A stretch of 64,000 nt of DNA from Aurantiacibacter sp. MUD11 (GTDB lineage: Bacteria > Pseudomonadota > Alphaproteobacteria > Sphingomonadales > Sphingomonadaceae). Made by a program: the position numbers and the translations under genes. The stretch spans positions 248,001-312,000 of the forward strand of contig NZ_CP114054.1 in NCBI RefSeq assembly GCF_026967575.1, written 5' to 3'. This document shows, in pieces, positions 25,769 to 35,842 of this stretch; the first letter of the stretch is position 1, and each line of letters opens with the position of its first letter. The notes beneath the pieces were generated by a model. The model saw only the letters and a program-made list of their open reading frames with translations, was not told the origin of the DNA and ran no database searches.

Positions 25769-26112
25769 TCTCGGTTAGTTGCATGGGGCCATGCCTGTTG
25801 CAGGGCGGCTTTGCAGTTGCGCGGGTCGCCAGCTTCTTTCAGCATGCATTCGAGGGCCCTGGCGGCATTGCCCAGCTGCTCTTCCCCGAAATTGGCGGCG
25901 ACGCCCGCCAGCTTGTGCAATTCGCCCGCCAGCATGATCCAGTCGCTTGCCTGCGCATCGGCAGCCAGGGCAAGGCGTAGCGCGTCAAGCAGCTCATCGC
26001 GCCGTGCGCGATAGCGGATGACCAGCGCCCTGTAGGAGGGATCTCCGAGGGGCCGGAAAGTTTCGGGTTCCGGTTCCTGCGTCCGCGTGCAGATGGGTAC
26101 TTTGTCGGCCAT
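25765..26112 (-). CDS. Orphan histidine phosphotransfer (HPt) domain protein
   Basis: A 115-residue protein made of one HPt four-helix domain. The phosphorylatable residue is His66 in GELHKLAGVAANFG, matching the HPt consensus, followed by the helix EEQLGNAARALECML. HPt proteins pass phosphoryl groups between hybrid kinases and response regulators. No kinase or regulator is nearby, so its partners cannot be named. The first 20 residues are a Pro/Glu-rich tail. Confidence 0.7.
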   Translation of the reverse strand: MADKVPICTRTQEPEPETFRPLGDPSYRALVIRYRARRDELLDALRLALAADAQASDWIMLAGELHKLAGVAANFGEEQLGNAARALECMLKEAGDPRNCKAALQQAWPHATNRD

Positions 26113-26210
26113 GCAATCCGTCCAGCTCGTTCCAGTGGAGCGAGCATGAACGAACGCGGCCTAGCGTGGCCCGAGCGGGGCCATCCGCAGGATTACCTAG
26201 GTTCCGCCAA

Positions 26211-27908
26211 TCAGAAGCGCTGCGTGCCGGGGCCATGGGCGGCACCGTTGGCCGCCGAAAGGATCGCCCGCACGCTGGCCGTTGCCACGTCCTCGTCGAT
26301 CCCCACGCCCCAGCCGCTGCGGCCATCGGGCAGCGCCCATTCGACATAGGCAGCCGCGCGCGCATCGACGCCGGTACCCAGCGCATGCTCCGAATAGTCG
26401 AGCACCTCGAAGTCGAGGCCGTAGGTCTCACGGATGGTTGCCAGCACGCTGGAGATCAGGCCCTTGCCGCGGCCCGATACGCGCTGTTCCTCGCCATCGA
26501 CCTCGATCGTGCCGGTGAACACGCGGTCGCCATCGGCGGTGCGGGCCTCGTCATAGTCGACCAGGCGGAACTTCCGCTTCTCGACCTTGAGGTAATAGGT
26601 CTTGCGGAAGCATTCCCAGATGTCGTCGGAATTGAGTTCGCGGCCGGTGTCGTCGGCCATGAACTGCACGTGCTTGGAGAAATCCGCCTGCAGCTTCTTG
26701 GGGAGTTTCAGGCCCTGCGTCTGCTGCAGTACCCAGGCAAAGCCGCCCTTGCCGGACTGCGAGTTGACGCGGATTACCGCTTCGTAGTCGCGACCAAGGT
26801 CCGCTGGGTCGATCGGCAGGTAAGGTACGCGCCACTGCTGGTCGTTCTGCTGCTCGTGCGCCTCGAAGCCCTTCTTGATGGCATCCTGATGGCTGCCGGA
26901 GAAGGCGGTGAACACCAGGTCGCCGCCGTAGGGATGGCGCTGGTGGACGGGTAGTTCGTTGCAGTACTCGACCGTCTCGATCACCTTGTCGATGTCGGAA
27001 AAGTCGAGGCCGGGATCGACGCCCTGCGTGTACATGTTGAGGGCAACCGTCACGAGGCAGCAGTTGCCGGTGCGCTCGCCATTGCCGAACAGGCATCCCT
27101 CGACACGGTCGGCGCCGGCCATCAGGCCCAGTTCGGCTGCCGCTACACCGGTGCCGCGGTCGTTATGCGTGTGCAGGCTGATCACTGCCGCTTCGCGGTT
27201 GGGCAGGTTGCGGCAGAAATACTCGATCTGGTCGGCATAGATGTTGGGCGTCGCCGCCTCGACCGTGGCCGGCAGGTTGAGGATGATCGGCCATTCCTTC
27301 GTCGGGCCAACCACGTTCATCACCGCCTCGCAGACCTCCAGGCTGAAATCGAGTTCGGCGGTGGAGAAGGTCTCGGGCGAATATTCGAAGTGCCACTTGG
27401 TGTCCGGGCGCTTCGCTGCCTCGTCCACCAGCAGCTGTGCCCCGCGCACGGCGATGTCGCGCACTTCCTGCTTGCTCATGCGGAAGACGATGTCACGCCA
27501 CGCCGGGCTCACCGCGTTGTAGAGGTGCACGATGGCCGAATGTGCGCCTTCAAGGCTTTCGAAGCTGCGCTTGATCAGGTCTTCACGGGACTGGGTGAGC
27601 ACCTGGATCACCACGTCTTCCGGTACGCGGCCGGACTGCACCAGCCAGCTGATGAAATCGAACTCGGTCTGCCCGGCAGCGGGGAAGCCGACCTCGATCT
27701 CCTTCACCCCGACTTCCAGCAGCAGGTCGAAGAAACGCGTCTTCTTGGCGCGGTCCATCGGGTCGATGATCGACTGGTTGCCGTCGCGCAGGTCGGTGCT
27801 GAGCCAGCGGGGCGGAGCGGTGATGGTGCGCGTGGGCCATTGCCGGTCGGGCAAATCGACCTGCGGAAAGGGGCGGTATTTCGCGCTCGGATCGCGGAGC
27901 ATGGGCAT
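26211..27908 (-). CDS. leuA: 2-isopropylmalate synthase
   Basis: Condenses acetyl-CoA with 2-ketoisovalerate, the first committed step of leucine synthesis. The 565-residue protein begins MPMLRDPSAKYRPF, typical of the longer LeuA2-type enzymes. The TIM-barrel active site shows STDLRDGNQS and the metal ligands in SLHTHNDRG. The C-terminal third is the LeuA allosteric domain (feedback by leucine). ATG 27908 is chosen over 27902 and over an upstream extension without family similarity. A leader peptide with four consecutive Leu codons and strong RNA hairpins lie upstream, so attenuation by leucine supply is likely. Confidence 0.93.
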   Translation of the reverse strand: MPMLRDPSAKYRPFPQVDLPDRQWPTRTITAPPRWLSTDLRDGNQSIIDPMDRAKKTRFFDLLLEVGVKEIEVGFPAAGQTEFDFISWLVQSGRVPEDVVIQVLTQSREDLIKRSFESLEGAHSAIVHLYNAVSPAWRDIVFRMSKQEVRDIAVRGAQLLVDEAAKRPDTKWHFEYSPETFSTAELDFSLEVCEAVMNVVGPTKEWPIILNLPATVEAATPNIYADQIEYFCRNLPNREAAVISLHTHNDRGTGVAAAELGLMAGADRVEGCLFGNGERTGNCCLVTVALNMYTQGVDPGLDFSDIDKVIETVEYCNELPVHQRHPYGGDLVFTAFSGSHQDAIKKGFEAHEQQNDQQWRVPYLPIDPADLGRDYEAVIRVNSQSGKGGFAWVLQQTQGLKLPKKLQADFSKHVQFMADDTGRELNSDDIWECFRKTYYLKVEKRKFRLVDYDEARTADGDRVFTGTIEVDGEEQRVSGRGKGLISSVLATIRETYGLDFEVLDYSEHALGTGVDARAAAYVEWALPDGRSGWGVGIDEDVATASVRAILSAANGAAHGPGTQRF

Positions 27909-27982
27909 TTCGGGAACAGCCTTGTTCGACTTGGCCGCGCGTCTCAAGTGGCGCGGCGCCGGTTTCAACGTTGGATTTGGAA

Positions 27983-28034
27983 GCCCTTAGGCGGGTCCTG
28001 CGCGTCGCGCAGGGGAAATGGCACGCCTAAGGGC
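27983..28034 (-). promoter_or_regulatory. Structured leuA leader (competing hairpins)
   Basis: A perfect 11-bp inverted repeat (27983-27993 with 28024-28034) encloses a second hairpin CCTGCGC/GCGCAGG (27997-28013). The 5' arm in the RNA contains the leader-peptide stop codon and can instead fold locally as CACGCC-CTTA-GGCGTG. A further stem, GCCGCGC/GCGCGGC (27934-27957), lies between it and leuA. No U-run follows any of these stems. Confidence 0.7.
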
Positions 28035-28074
28035 GTGTAAGTCGAAGCAGGAGTAGGCTGTAAGCCTGCGTCAT
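28027..28074 (-). CDS. leuL: Leucine-rich leader peptide of leuA
   Basis: A 15-codon frame, MTQAYSLLLLRLTRP, on the minus strand 118 bases before leuA. Residues 7-10 are four consecutive leucines, encoded by four different codons (CTA, CTC, CTG, CTT), with a fifth Leu at 12. The TAG stop lies inside the 5' arm of a strong hairpin. This is the layout of a ribosome-mediated attenuator: scarcity of charged tRNA-Leu would stall the ribosome and change the folding. There is no ribosome site; the promoter position suggests a leaderless start. Such leu attenuators have been predicted in other alphaproteobacteria. Confidence 0.8.
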   Translation of the reverse strand: MTQAYSLLLLRLTRP

Positions 28075-28081
28075 GCGAAGG

Positions 28082-28110
28082 TATCTAGGGACGATTGGTT
28101 AACAGGTCCA
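28082..28110 (-). promoter_or_regulatory. Putative leuL-leuA promoter
   Basis: On the minus strand TGGACC (28110-28105) and TAGATA (28087-28082) are 17 bp apart. The predicted start falls at or next to the leader-peptide ATG (28074), which would explain the missing ribosome site. It begins right after the yceI terminator. Confidence 0.5.
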
Positions 28111-28116
28111 GAAACA

Positions 28117-28154
28117 AATGCGGGTGTGCCGCGCAAGGGCGGCACACCCGCATT
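28117..28154 (-). terminator. Terminator of the yceI-like gene
   Basis: A perfect 16-bp stem (28117-28132 with 28139-28154) and 6-nt loop, 17 bases after the stop codon of the gene at 28171-28815. On the minus strand it is followed by TTTGTTTC. It insulates the leuA promoter from upstream transcription. Confidence 0.85.
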
Positions 28155-28170
28155 CATGTTGCTGATTGCC

Positions 28171-28815
28171 TTAGTTCTTTTCGAAGGCGACCGTGATGTC
28201 CAGTTCGACCTCGTCACCCAGGCCGAAGGGGATGCCCCAGCCAAGGTTCCACTCCGAACGGTTGATCGTGGTGGTACCGTGGAAGCCGACGGTTTCCTTC
28301 TGGCTCATCATGTTGGTGCCCATGCCGGCCAGTTCGGCCTGGATGGTCACCGGCTTGGTGACGCCGTTGAAGGTCAGGTCACCCATGATGTGCGCGGTCG
28401 TGTCACCGGTCTGGTGGACAGCGGTGGACACGAAGCGAGCCGGCGCCGGGTCGGAACCGAAGAAGTCGGGCGCGGCACCATCGGCACCGTCACGCAGCAG
28501 GTGATCGCGCAGGCCGGCGCTGGCGACGGTCGGCGTGGCGAGCGGGATGGTCACGTCGACGCTGGAGTTGGCGAGGTTTTCCGTATCCAGTTCCAGCGTG
28601 CCGGTGATGTCGCCGTAGATGCCGAAGTAGTCGTTGAAGCCCAGGTGATCGAGACGCCAGCCGACCAGCGTATGCGCCGGATCGGTGGAATAGCTGCCGG
28701 AGGTGATGGCGCTGGTGTCCATCTCCGCCTCGGGCGCGCCCTGCGCGTTGAGGGCGGTTACGGAAAGCGCGGCAAGGCCGATGGCGGCGGTCGAAGCAAG
28801 GATGGTCTTACGCAT
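28171..28815 (-). CDS. YceI-family periplasmic lipocalin-like protein
   Basis: A 214-residue secreted protein. A signal peptide (MRKTILASTAAIGLAALSVTALNAQG) is followed by the YceI beta-barrel: SYSTDPAHTLVGWRLDHLGFNDYFGIYGDITG, a mid DHLLRDG segment and the late VTKPVTIQAELAG and DEVELDITVAFEKN strands. YceI proteins bind isoprenoid quinones or related lipids; the physiological role is unclear. ATG 28815 has a GGGAGA site upstream. It lies after ilvC on the same strand but has its own 105-base gap and terminator. Confidence 0.88.
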   Translation of the reverse strand: MRKTILASTAAIGLAALSVTALNAQGAPEAEMDTSAITSGSYSTDPAHTLVGWRLDHLGFNDYFGIYGDITGTLELDTENLANSSVDVTIPLATPTVASAGLRDHLLRDGADGAAPDFFGSDPAPARFVSTAVHQTGDTTAHIMGDLTFNGVTKPVTIQAELAGMGTNMMSQKETVGFHGTTTINRSEWNLGWGIPFGLGDEVELDITVAFEKN

Positions 28816-28920
28816 GTGAAAAGTCTCCCGGTGGAATATGTGACGCGCAAAATGGCGTGGCGCGTTGACAATGTCCACCGGGATTAGCTTGCCCGGACTA
28901 AAGTCTAGCCTCTCGGGGCC

Positions 28921-30855
<1,935 letters not shown>

Positions 30856-30856
<1 letters not shown>

Positions 30857-32598
30857 CACACCAAGGCCTTCGCTTCGTCATCCATCGTGCCATCCACCAT
30901 GTCGCCATAGAGCAGCATTTCGGTGTGTGCAGCCCCCGAGGGGATCATCGGGAAGCAATTTGCTTCCTTGGACACAAGGCAATCTACCATCACGGGTCCG
31001 TCGTGCTCCAGCATGGCGGCAATGCCCGCTTCCAGCTCACTTTCGTCGTGGATGCGAATGCCCTTCCAGCCATAGGCTTCCGCCAGCGCGACGAAGTCGG
31101 GCAGGCTGTCGGAATAGGAATTCGAATAGCGGCTTTCATAGGTCAGTTCCTGCCACTGGCGGACCATGCCCATGTATTCGTTGTTGAGGATGAACACCTT
31201 CACCGGCAGGCGGAACTGGCTGGCGGTACCCAGTTCCTGGATGTTCATCTGGATGCTGGCTTCACCGGCAATGTCGATCACCAGGTTATCGGGATTGCCC
31301 AGCTGCGCGCCGATGGCTGCAGGCAGACCGTAACCCATGGTGCCGAGGCCGCCGCTGGTGAGCCACTTGTTCGGTCCCATGAAGCCGAAATACTGCGCCG
31401 CCCACATCTGGTGCTGGCCAACTTCCGTCGTGATGATCGGATCGCGATCCTTGGTCATCTCGAACAGCGTTTCGACCGCCTTTTGCGGCATCAGCGAATC
31501 CTCGCGGGCCGGGTAGGCGAGGCTGTCCCGCGCGCGCCAGCCGGCGATGCGCGCCTTCCACTCGCCGAGGTCGGCCGCCTTGCGGTTGCCCCAGGCTTCG
31601 ATCAGCTGCTCCAGCACGGTGCCGCAATCGCCGACGATGCCCAGGTCCACCGGCACCACCTTGTTGATGCTGGAGCGGTCGATATCGATGTGGATCTTCT
31701 TCGAACCCGGCGAGAAGGCGTCCAGTCGCCCGGTCACGCGGTCGTCGAAGCGGGCGCCGACGCAGACCATCACGTCGCACTGGTTCATCGCCATGTTGGC
31801 TTCGTAAGTGCCGTGCATGCCCAGCATGCCCAGCCAGTCCGGATGGTTCGCAGGGAAGGCACCGAGGCCCATCAAGGTCGAGGTGAGCGGCGCACCCGTC
31901 AACTGCTGGAACTGGCGCAGCAGTTCGCTGGCGCGCGAGCCGGCGTTGATTACGCCGCCGCCGGTGTAGAGGATCGGCCGCTCGGCATTGGCGATCATCT
32001 CGATCGCTTCGGCGATTTCGTCCGCCGCGGCGACCATGCGCGGCTGGTAGCGCTTCTTCCGCTCGGCGGGGCCGTCGGGCATGCTGGCCGTGGCGATCTG
32101 CACGTTCTTGGGAACGTCCACCACCACCGGGCCAGGGCGGCCGCTGGAAGCGATTTCGAAGGCTTCCTCGATGGTCGCGGCGAGGTCTTCCGGGTCCTTC
32201 ACCAGGTAATTGTGCTTGGAGCAGTGGCGGGTGAGGCCCACCGTGTCCGCTTCCTGGAAGGCGTCCGTGCCGATCAGGTTGGTGGGCACCTGCCCGGTGA
32301 TCACCACCATCGGGATGGAATCGAGGAAAGCGTCGGCAATGCCGGTGATGGCATTGGTTGCGCCGGGACCGGAGGTGACGAGCACCACGCCGGGCTTGCC
32401 AGTGGAGCGGGCATAGCCTTCCGCCGCGTGCGCCGCGCCGGCCTCGTGCCGGACGAGGATGTGGCGGATGCGATTGTCGGAAAACAGTTCGTCGTAGATC
32501 GGCAGCACGGCACCGCCGGGATAGCCGAATACGAATTCGACACCCTGCCGCACCAGGCTTTCAACCAGTATCGCAGCACCGCTGCGTTCGTCCGACAC
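30856..32598 (-). CDS. ilvB: Acetolactate synthase large (catalytic) subunit
   Basis: A 580-residue ThDP-dependent enzyme joining two pyruvates, or pyruvate and 2-ketobutyrate, as the common first step of valine/isoleucine synthesis. The cofactor-activating Glu lies in [17 protein letters not shown], and the N-terminal [15 protein letters not shown] and [16 protein letters not shown] are family hallmarks. The ThDP/Mg motif reads AGEASIQMN, with Glu where GD is usual. GTG start at 32598 with a GGAGG site (32604-32608). A terminator-like hairpin lies in the leader. Confidence 0.95.
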
Positions 32599-32618
32599 AT
32601 CAACCTCCGTCGTTTGCT

Positions 32619-32652
32619 AAAAAGACAACCCGGCGCAATCGCTTGCGCCGGG
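32619..32652 (-). terminator. Terminator-like hairpin in the ilvB leader
   Basis: A perfect 10-bp stem CCCGGCGCAA/TTGCGCCGGG (32629-32638 and 32643-32652) followed on the minus strand by TTGTCTTTTT. It lies between the only good upstream promoter and the ilvB GTG, 20 bases from it. It may be an attenuator for the ilv operon or the miaA terminator; no leader peptide rich in Ile, Leu or Val codons is seen. Confidence 0.75.
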
Positions 32653-32679
32653 CCGAATTTCTCCAACTCTCCGCCGCCC

Positions 32680-32708
32680 CCAATATGTATACGAATCTAT
32701 CCTGTCAA
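32680..32708 (-). promoter_or_regulatory. Putative ilvB promoter
   Basis: A consensus TTGACA (32708-32703 on the minus strand) is 17 bp from TATTGG (32685-32680), in an AT-rich stretch immediately after the miaA stop. The -35 is perfect, the -10 poor. Transcripts would run through the hairpin at 32619-32652. Confidence 0.5.
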
Positions 32709-32711
32709 CCG

Positions 32712-33656
32712 CTAATTTGAGAATAAAATTCCAAAATGTGACTTGATTGAGACATTTTCAGGCTGAACTCGCGGCCAATCGGTCGGTGGCTGGTGGCGCA
32801 GCCAGGTATATTGCCGTTTCGCATATTGCCGCGTGGCGCGCTGGCCGAGCTCGATTGTCTCCTCGCGAGAGAGTTCGCCGCGCAGCATCGCGGCGATTTG
32901 CGGCACGCCGATGGCGCGCATGGCCGGGAGGTCGGGCGAGAGGTCGCGCGCCAGCAACGCCTCGACCTCCTCCACCGCGCCCTGATCGAGCATCTGCACG
33001 AAGCGCCGGTCACACCTTTCGTACAGCCACTCGCGATCGGGCAGCAGCACCAGCGGAGCGAGGGTGATGGCATCGCCGATCCCGCCGACCTTCTCGCGCT
33101 GCCAGGTGCCGAGCGTGCGCCCCGTGGCGCGCACCACCTCCAGCGCGCGGGCGATGCGCTGGCTGTCACCGGGGGCAAGAGCCTCGGCGCTGGCCGGGTC
33201 TTCCTGCGCCAATGCGGCATAGGCTTCGGCGACGGGCATGGCGCGCACCTGTTCGCGCACCTCGGGGTCGATTTCCGGGATGGGCGCGATGCCGTCCAGC
33301 AGCGTGCGGATATAGAGGCCGGTGCCGCCCACCAGGATCGGCACTGCGCCCGCAAGGTGGGCATTCTCGATCTCGCGCTTGGCTGCTGCGGCCCAGTCCG
33401 CTGCCGAGCAGGCCTCGGCTGCGTCCCAGGCGCCGAACAGGTGATGCGGCACGCCCTGCATCTCTTCCTCGGTCGGCCGAGCGCTCAGCACGTGCAGGTC
33501 GCGATAGACCTGCGCGCTGTCGGCATTGATAACCACCGCCGGCGTACCCACATCCCGCAGTGAAAGTGCCAGTTTCACGGCACAATCGCTCTTGCCGCTG
33601 GCTGTCGGCCCTGCAATGAGCGCCACCAATTTTTCAGGAGATCCAACCTTGCTCAT
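32712..33656 (-). CDS. miaA: tRNA dimethylallyltransferase
   Basis: A 314-residue enzyme that adds a dimethylallyl group to A37 of tRNAs reading UNN codons. The P-loop is GPTASGKS near the N-terminus, with [19 protein letters not shown] and [27 protein letters not shown] downstream, and [12 protein letters not shown] near the end. The ATG at 33656 has no ribosome site and lies 8 bases inside the divergent serB gene; TTG or GTG codons about ten residues in are alternatives. Confidence 0.93.
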   Translation of the reverse strand: MSKVGSPEKLVALIAGPTASGKSDCAVKLALSLRDVGTPAVVINADSAQVYRDLHVLSARPTEEEMQGVPHHLFGAWDAAEACSAADWAAAAKREIENAHLAGAVPILVGGTGLYIRTLLDGIAPIPEIDPEVREQVRAMPVAEAYAALAQEDPASAEALAPGDSQRIARALEVVRATGRTLGTWQREKVGGIGDAITLAPLVLLPDREWLYERCDRRFVQMLDQGAVEEVEALLARDLSPDLPAMRAIGVPQIAAMLRGELSREETIELGQRATRQYAKRQYTWLRHQPPTDWPRVQPENVSIKSHFGILFSN

Positions 33657-34533
33657 CGCGCGGCTGATAGCAGACCCGCAGACACTGGACCAACGCCTTG
33701 CCGCCGCCACTGCGGCGCTGGACAAGGCTGGCCTGCCGCTGGCCCATGCGGCCATGCTCGATTTCTGCGGTGACGTGCTGCAGCTGGAGCTGCCCGGCGA
33801 CGACATGGCCGTGCTGCGCAAGGTTATCGACGAGCATTTCGCCCCCAGCGACGCGATTATTGCCCGGGACGTGATCCGCGTGCCGGATGTCTTCGTGTCG
33901 GACATGGATTCGACCATGATCGGGCAGGAATGCATCGACGAACTGGCCGACTTCGCCAACCTCAAGGCGCAGGTCGCCGAGATCACCGAACGCGCCATGC
34001 AGGGCGAACTCGATTTCGAGGCTGCCCTGCGCGAACGCGTCGGCCTGCTGGAAGGGCTGGAAGAAGGCGCCATCGAGCGCTGCCTTACCGAACGCATCCG
34101 TCCCAATCCCGGCGCGCGCGTGCTGGTGGAGACGCTGAAGAGCAAGGGTTGCCGCACCGTGCTGGTGACCGGCGGTTTCCATCACTTCGCCGACGTCGTG
34201 GCCGAGCAGATCGGTTTCGAACGCGTGGCAGGTAACCGTCTGGAAGTGGCGGGCGGCAAGCTGACCGGGCAACTGGTCGGCGCGATCACCGACAGCTCCA
34301 CCAAGGAGGCCGTCCTGCGCGAGGAAGTGGGCAAGCTGAGCGAGGGGGCTGTCAGCATGGCCGCCGGCGACGGCGCGAACGACATTCCGATGCTGCAGGC
34401 CTCCACCTTCGGCATCGCCTATCGCGCCAAGCCCAAGGCGCGTGAGGCTTCGGACGGCTGGATCGAGCGCGGTGACTTGACCGCGCTGCTCAAGCTGCTG
34501 GAAATCCGCGAAACGGACTGGGTAACCGGCTAG
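33649..34533 (+). CDS. serB: Phosphoserine phosphatase
   Basis: A 294-residue HAD-family phosphatase for the last step of serine synthesis. The catalytic motif DMDSTMI is at 85-91; later motifs include [18 protein letters not shown] and the [10 protein letters not shown] metal site. An N-terminal ACT-like region precedes the HAD core. I chose TTG at 33649 because it has an AGGAG site 8 bases upstream (33636-33640) and gives the family N-terminus MLIARLIAD. The start lies within the first codons of the divergent miaA. Confidence 0.92.
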   Translation: MLIARLIADPQTLDQRLAAATAALDKAGLPLAHAAMLDFCGDVLQLELPGDDMAVLRKVIDEHFAPSDAIIARDVIRVPDVFVSDMDSTMIGQECIDELADFANLKAQVAEITERAMQGELDFEAALRERVGLLEGLEEGAIERCLTERIRPNPGARVLVETLKSKGCRTVLVTGGFHHFADVVAEQIGFERVAGNRLEVAGGKLTGQLVGAITDSSTKEAVLREEVGKLSEGAVSMAAGDGANDIPMLQASTFGIAYRAKPKAREASDGWIERGDLTALLKLLEIRETDWVTG

Positions 34534-35128
34534 GTTCGGCGGCGCTTGGCTCGCGCCTTCTGCCACGCCGCCAGTTTCAACAGGGCGGCGGCCACGCCTA
34601 CCACGAAATAGGGGTCGAGCAGCGGATTGGCGTCAGGCCACTCCATGGTGTGGATCGCGCCGAGGTACGGGCTGACCGAAAAGATTGTCCAGAAAGCCCA
34701 CATGCCGATGCGATGGAGGAGCTTCCACCACCTGCCCAGCCGTTTGCGGGCGCTGTCCGTCGAGGTGAGCACCATCGCCAGCAGCAACAGGTAGACATAG
34801 GTGCCGGGGTCCCCCAGGTCGGCCGGGGGAAGTTGTCGCGCAGCCAGTTGTTCACCAGCAGGGCCGCCAGGTGCATGGCGAAGGCGGCCGCAAAACCCAG
34901 GCCCCACCAGCGGCGATCGCGCAGCAGGGCCTTGGTCCAGCGCGTTGGCCAGAGCCGGGCGAGGGCCGATGCGGCGAAGGTGATGATGAATAGCGGGAAC
35001 GATGCCCGGGCCGTCCAGCGTGCGGCAAGGTTCCAGCCTTCCTGAGCGTCCGACCCGCTGGCAAGGCCAGCGACAATCGCGGCGGCACCGACGAATGCGC
35101 CGAGCCAGGTTGGCCAGTATTTTCCCAT
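34530..35128 (-). pseudogene. Frameshifted MsrQ/ferric-reductase-like membrane protein
   Basis: Two overlapping minus-strand frames carry the two halves of one membrane protein. Frame one (from ATG 35128) gives about five hydrophobic stretches ending near NNWLRDNFP; frame two continues with DPGTYVYLLLLAMVLTS, KLLHRIGMWAFWTIFSV and ends at 34530. One base appears missing in a run of five G (34825-34829 on the plus strand); adding one restores a protein of about 199 residues. Histidines in helices (FAMHLAAL, LHRIGMW) recall the heme-binding MsrQ/ferric reductase family, a tentative match. It could be a real pseudogene or a homopolymer sequencing error. A GC hairpin covers its ribosome site. Confidence 0.65.
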
Positions 35129-35155
35129 GTTCACTCCCCCCGGACCGGGGGAAAC

Positions 35156-35842
35156 CTAGAGCCAGCTGGCAATCTGTTCCAGCGGCTTCTTCTTCACGGC
35201 GTGGTCTGGAACGGTCGCGTCTTTCGCAGGGTGCCCGACCACCACGATCATCAGCGGCTTTTCATTGCTGGGCCTGCCGCAGAGGTCGCGCAGAAAGCCC
35301 ATGGGCGAGGGTGTGTGCGTCAGCGTAGCCAGCCCCGCTTCGTGCAAGGTGGCGATCAGCATGCCGCAGGCAATGCCGACGCTTTCGTTGACGTAGTAGT
35401 TCTGCGTCTGCCCGTCCTCGTCGATGCCGCCGGTGCGCTGGGCAAAGCAGGCGATCAGCCACGGGGCGGTCTCGAGATAGGGTTTGTTCTCGTCCGTGCC
35501 GATCGGGGCGAGGGCGTCGAGCCACTCCTCGCTGGCCTTGGGTTTGTCGCCATCGGCGCCGTAGAACTTGCGCTCTTCCGCCTCGGCCGCTTCGCGAATC
35601 GCGCGCTTCCTTTCGGGTGAGCCGATGACGGCGAAATGCCAGGGCTGATGGTTGGCGCCGTTCGGAGCGGTGCCGGCGGCGCGGATGGCGTATTCGATCA
35701 CCTCGCGCGGCACGGGCTCGTCGGTGAAGGCACGGCACGAATGGCGCGTGCGGAGCCGCTCGAACGCGGCCCTGGCGCGCTTCACGCGTTCTTCGTCCGA
35801 ATATTCGGGCAGGGGCGGGAAGGGCTGGTGCCCTTCGCTCAT
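35156..35842 (-). CDS. Nitroreductase-family flavoprotein
   Basis: A 228-residue FMN-dependent nitroreductase-like oxidoreductase. [40 protein letters not shown] is the classic N-terminal FMN-binding block (its basic residues contact the phosphate), and [25 protein letters not shown] is the mid-domain signature. The substrate is not predictable. Its ATG overlaps the purL stop (ATGA). Confidence 0.87.
   Translation of the reverse strand: MSEGHQPFPPLPEYSDEERVKRARAAFERLRTRHSCRAFTDEPVPREVIEYAIRAAGTAPNGANHQPWHFAVIGSPERKRAIREAAEAEERKFYGADGDKPKASEEWLDALAPIGTDENKPYLETAPWLIACFAQRTGGIDEDGQTQNYYVNESVGIACGMLIATLHEAGLATLTHTPSPMGFLRDLCGRPSNEKPLMIVVVGHPAKDATVPDHAVKKKPLEQIASWL

Noticed and set aside
32753..32800. 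A short ATG frame at the end of miaA ([16 protein letters not shown]) as an ilv leader peptide
   Set aside because: It is not enriched in Ile, Leu or Val codons and lies before the predicted promoter, inside miaA.
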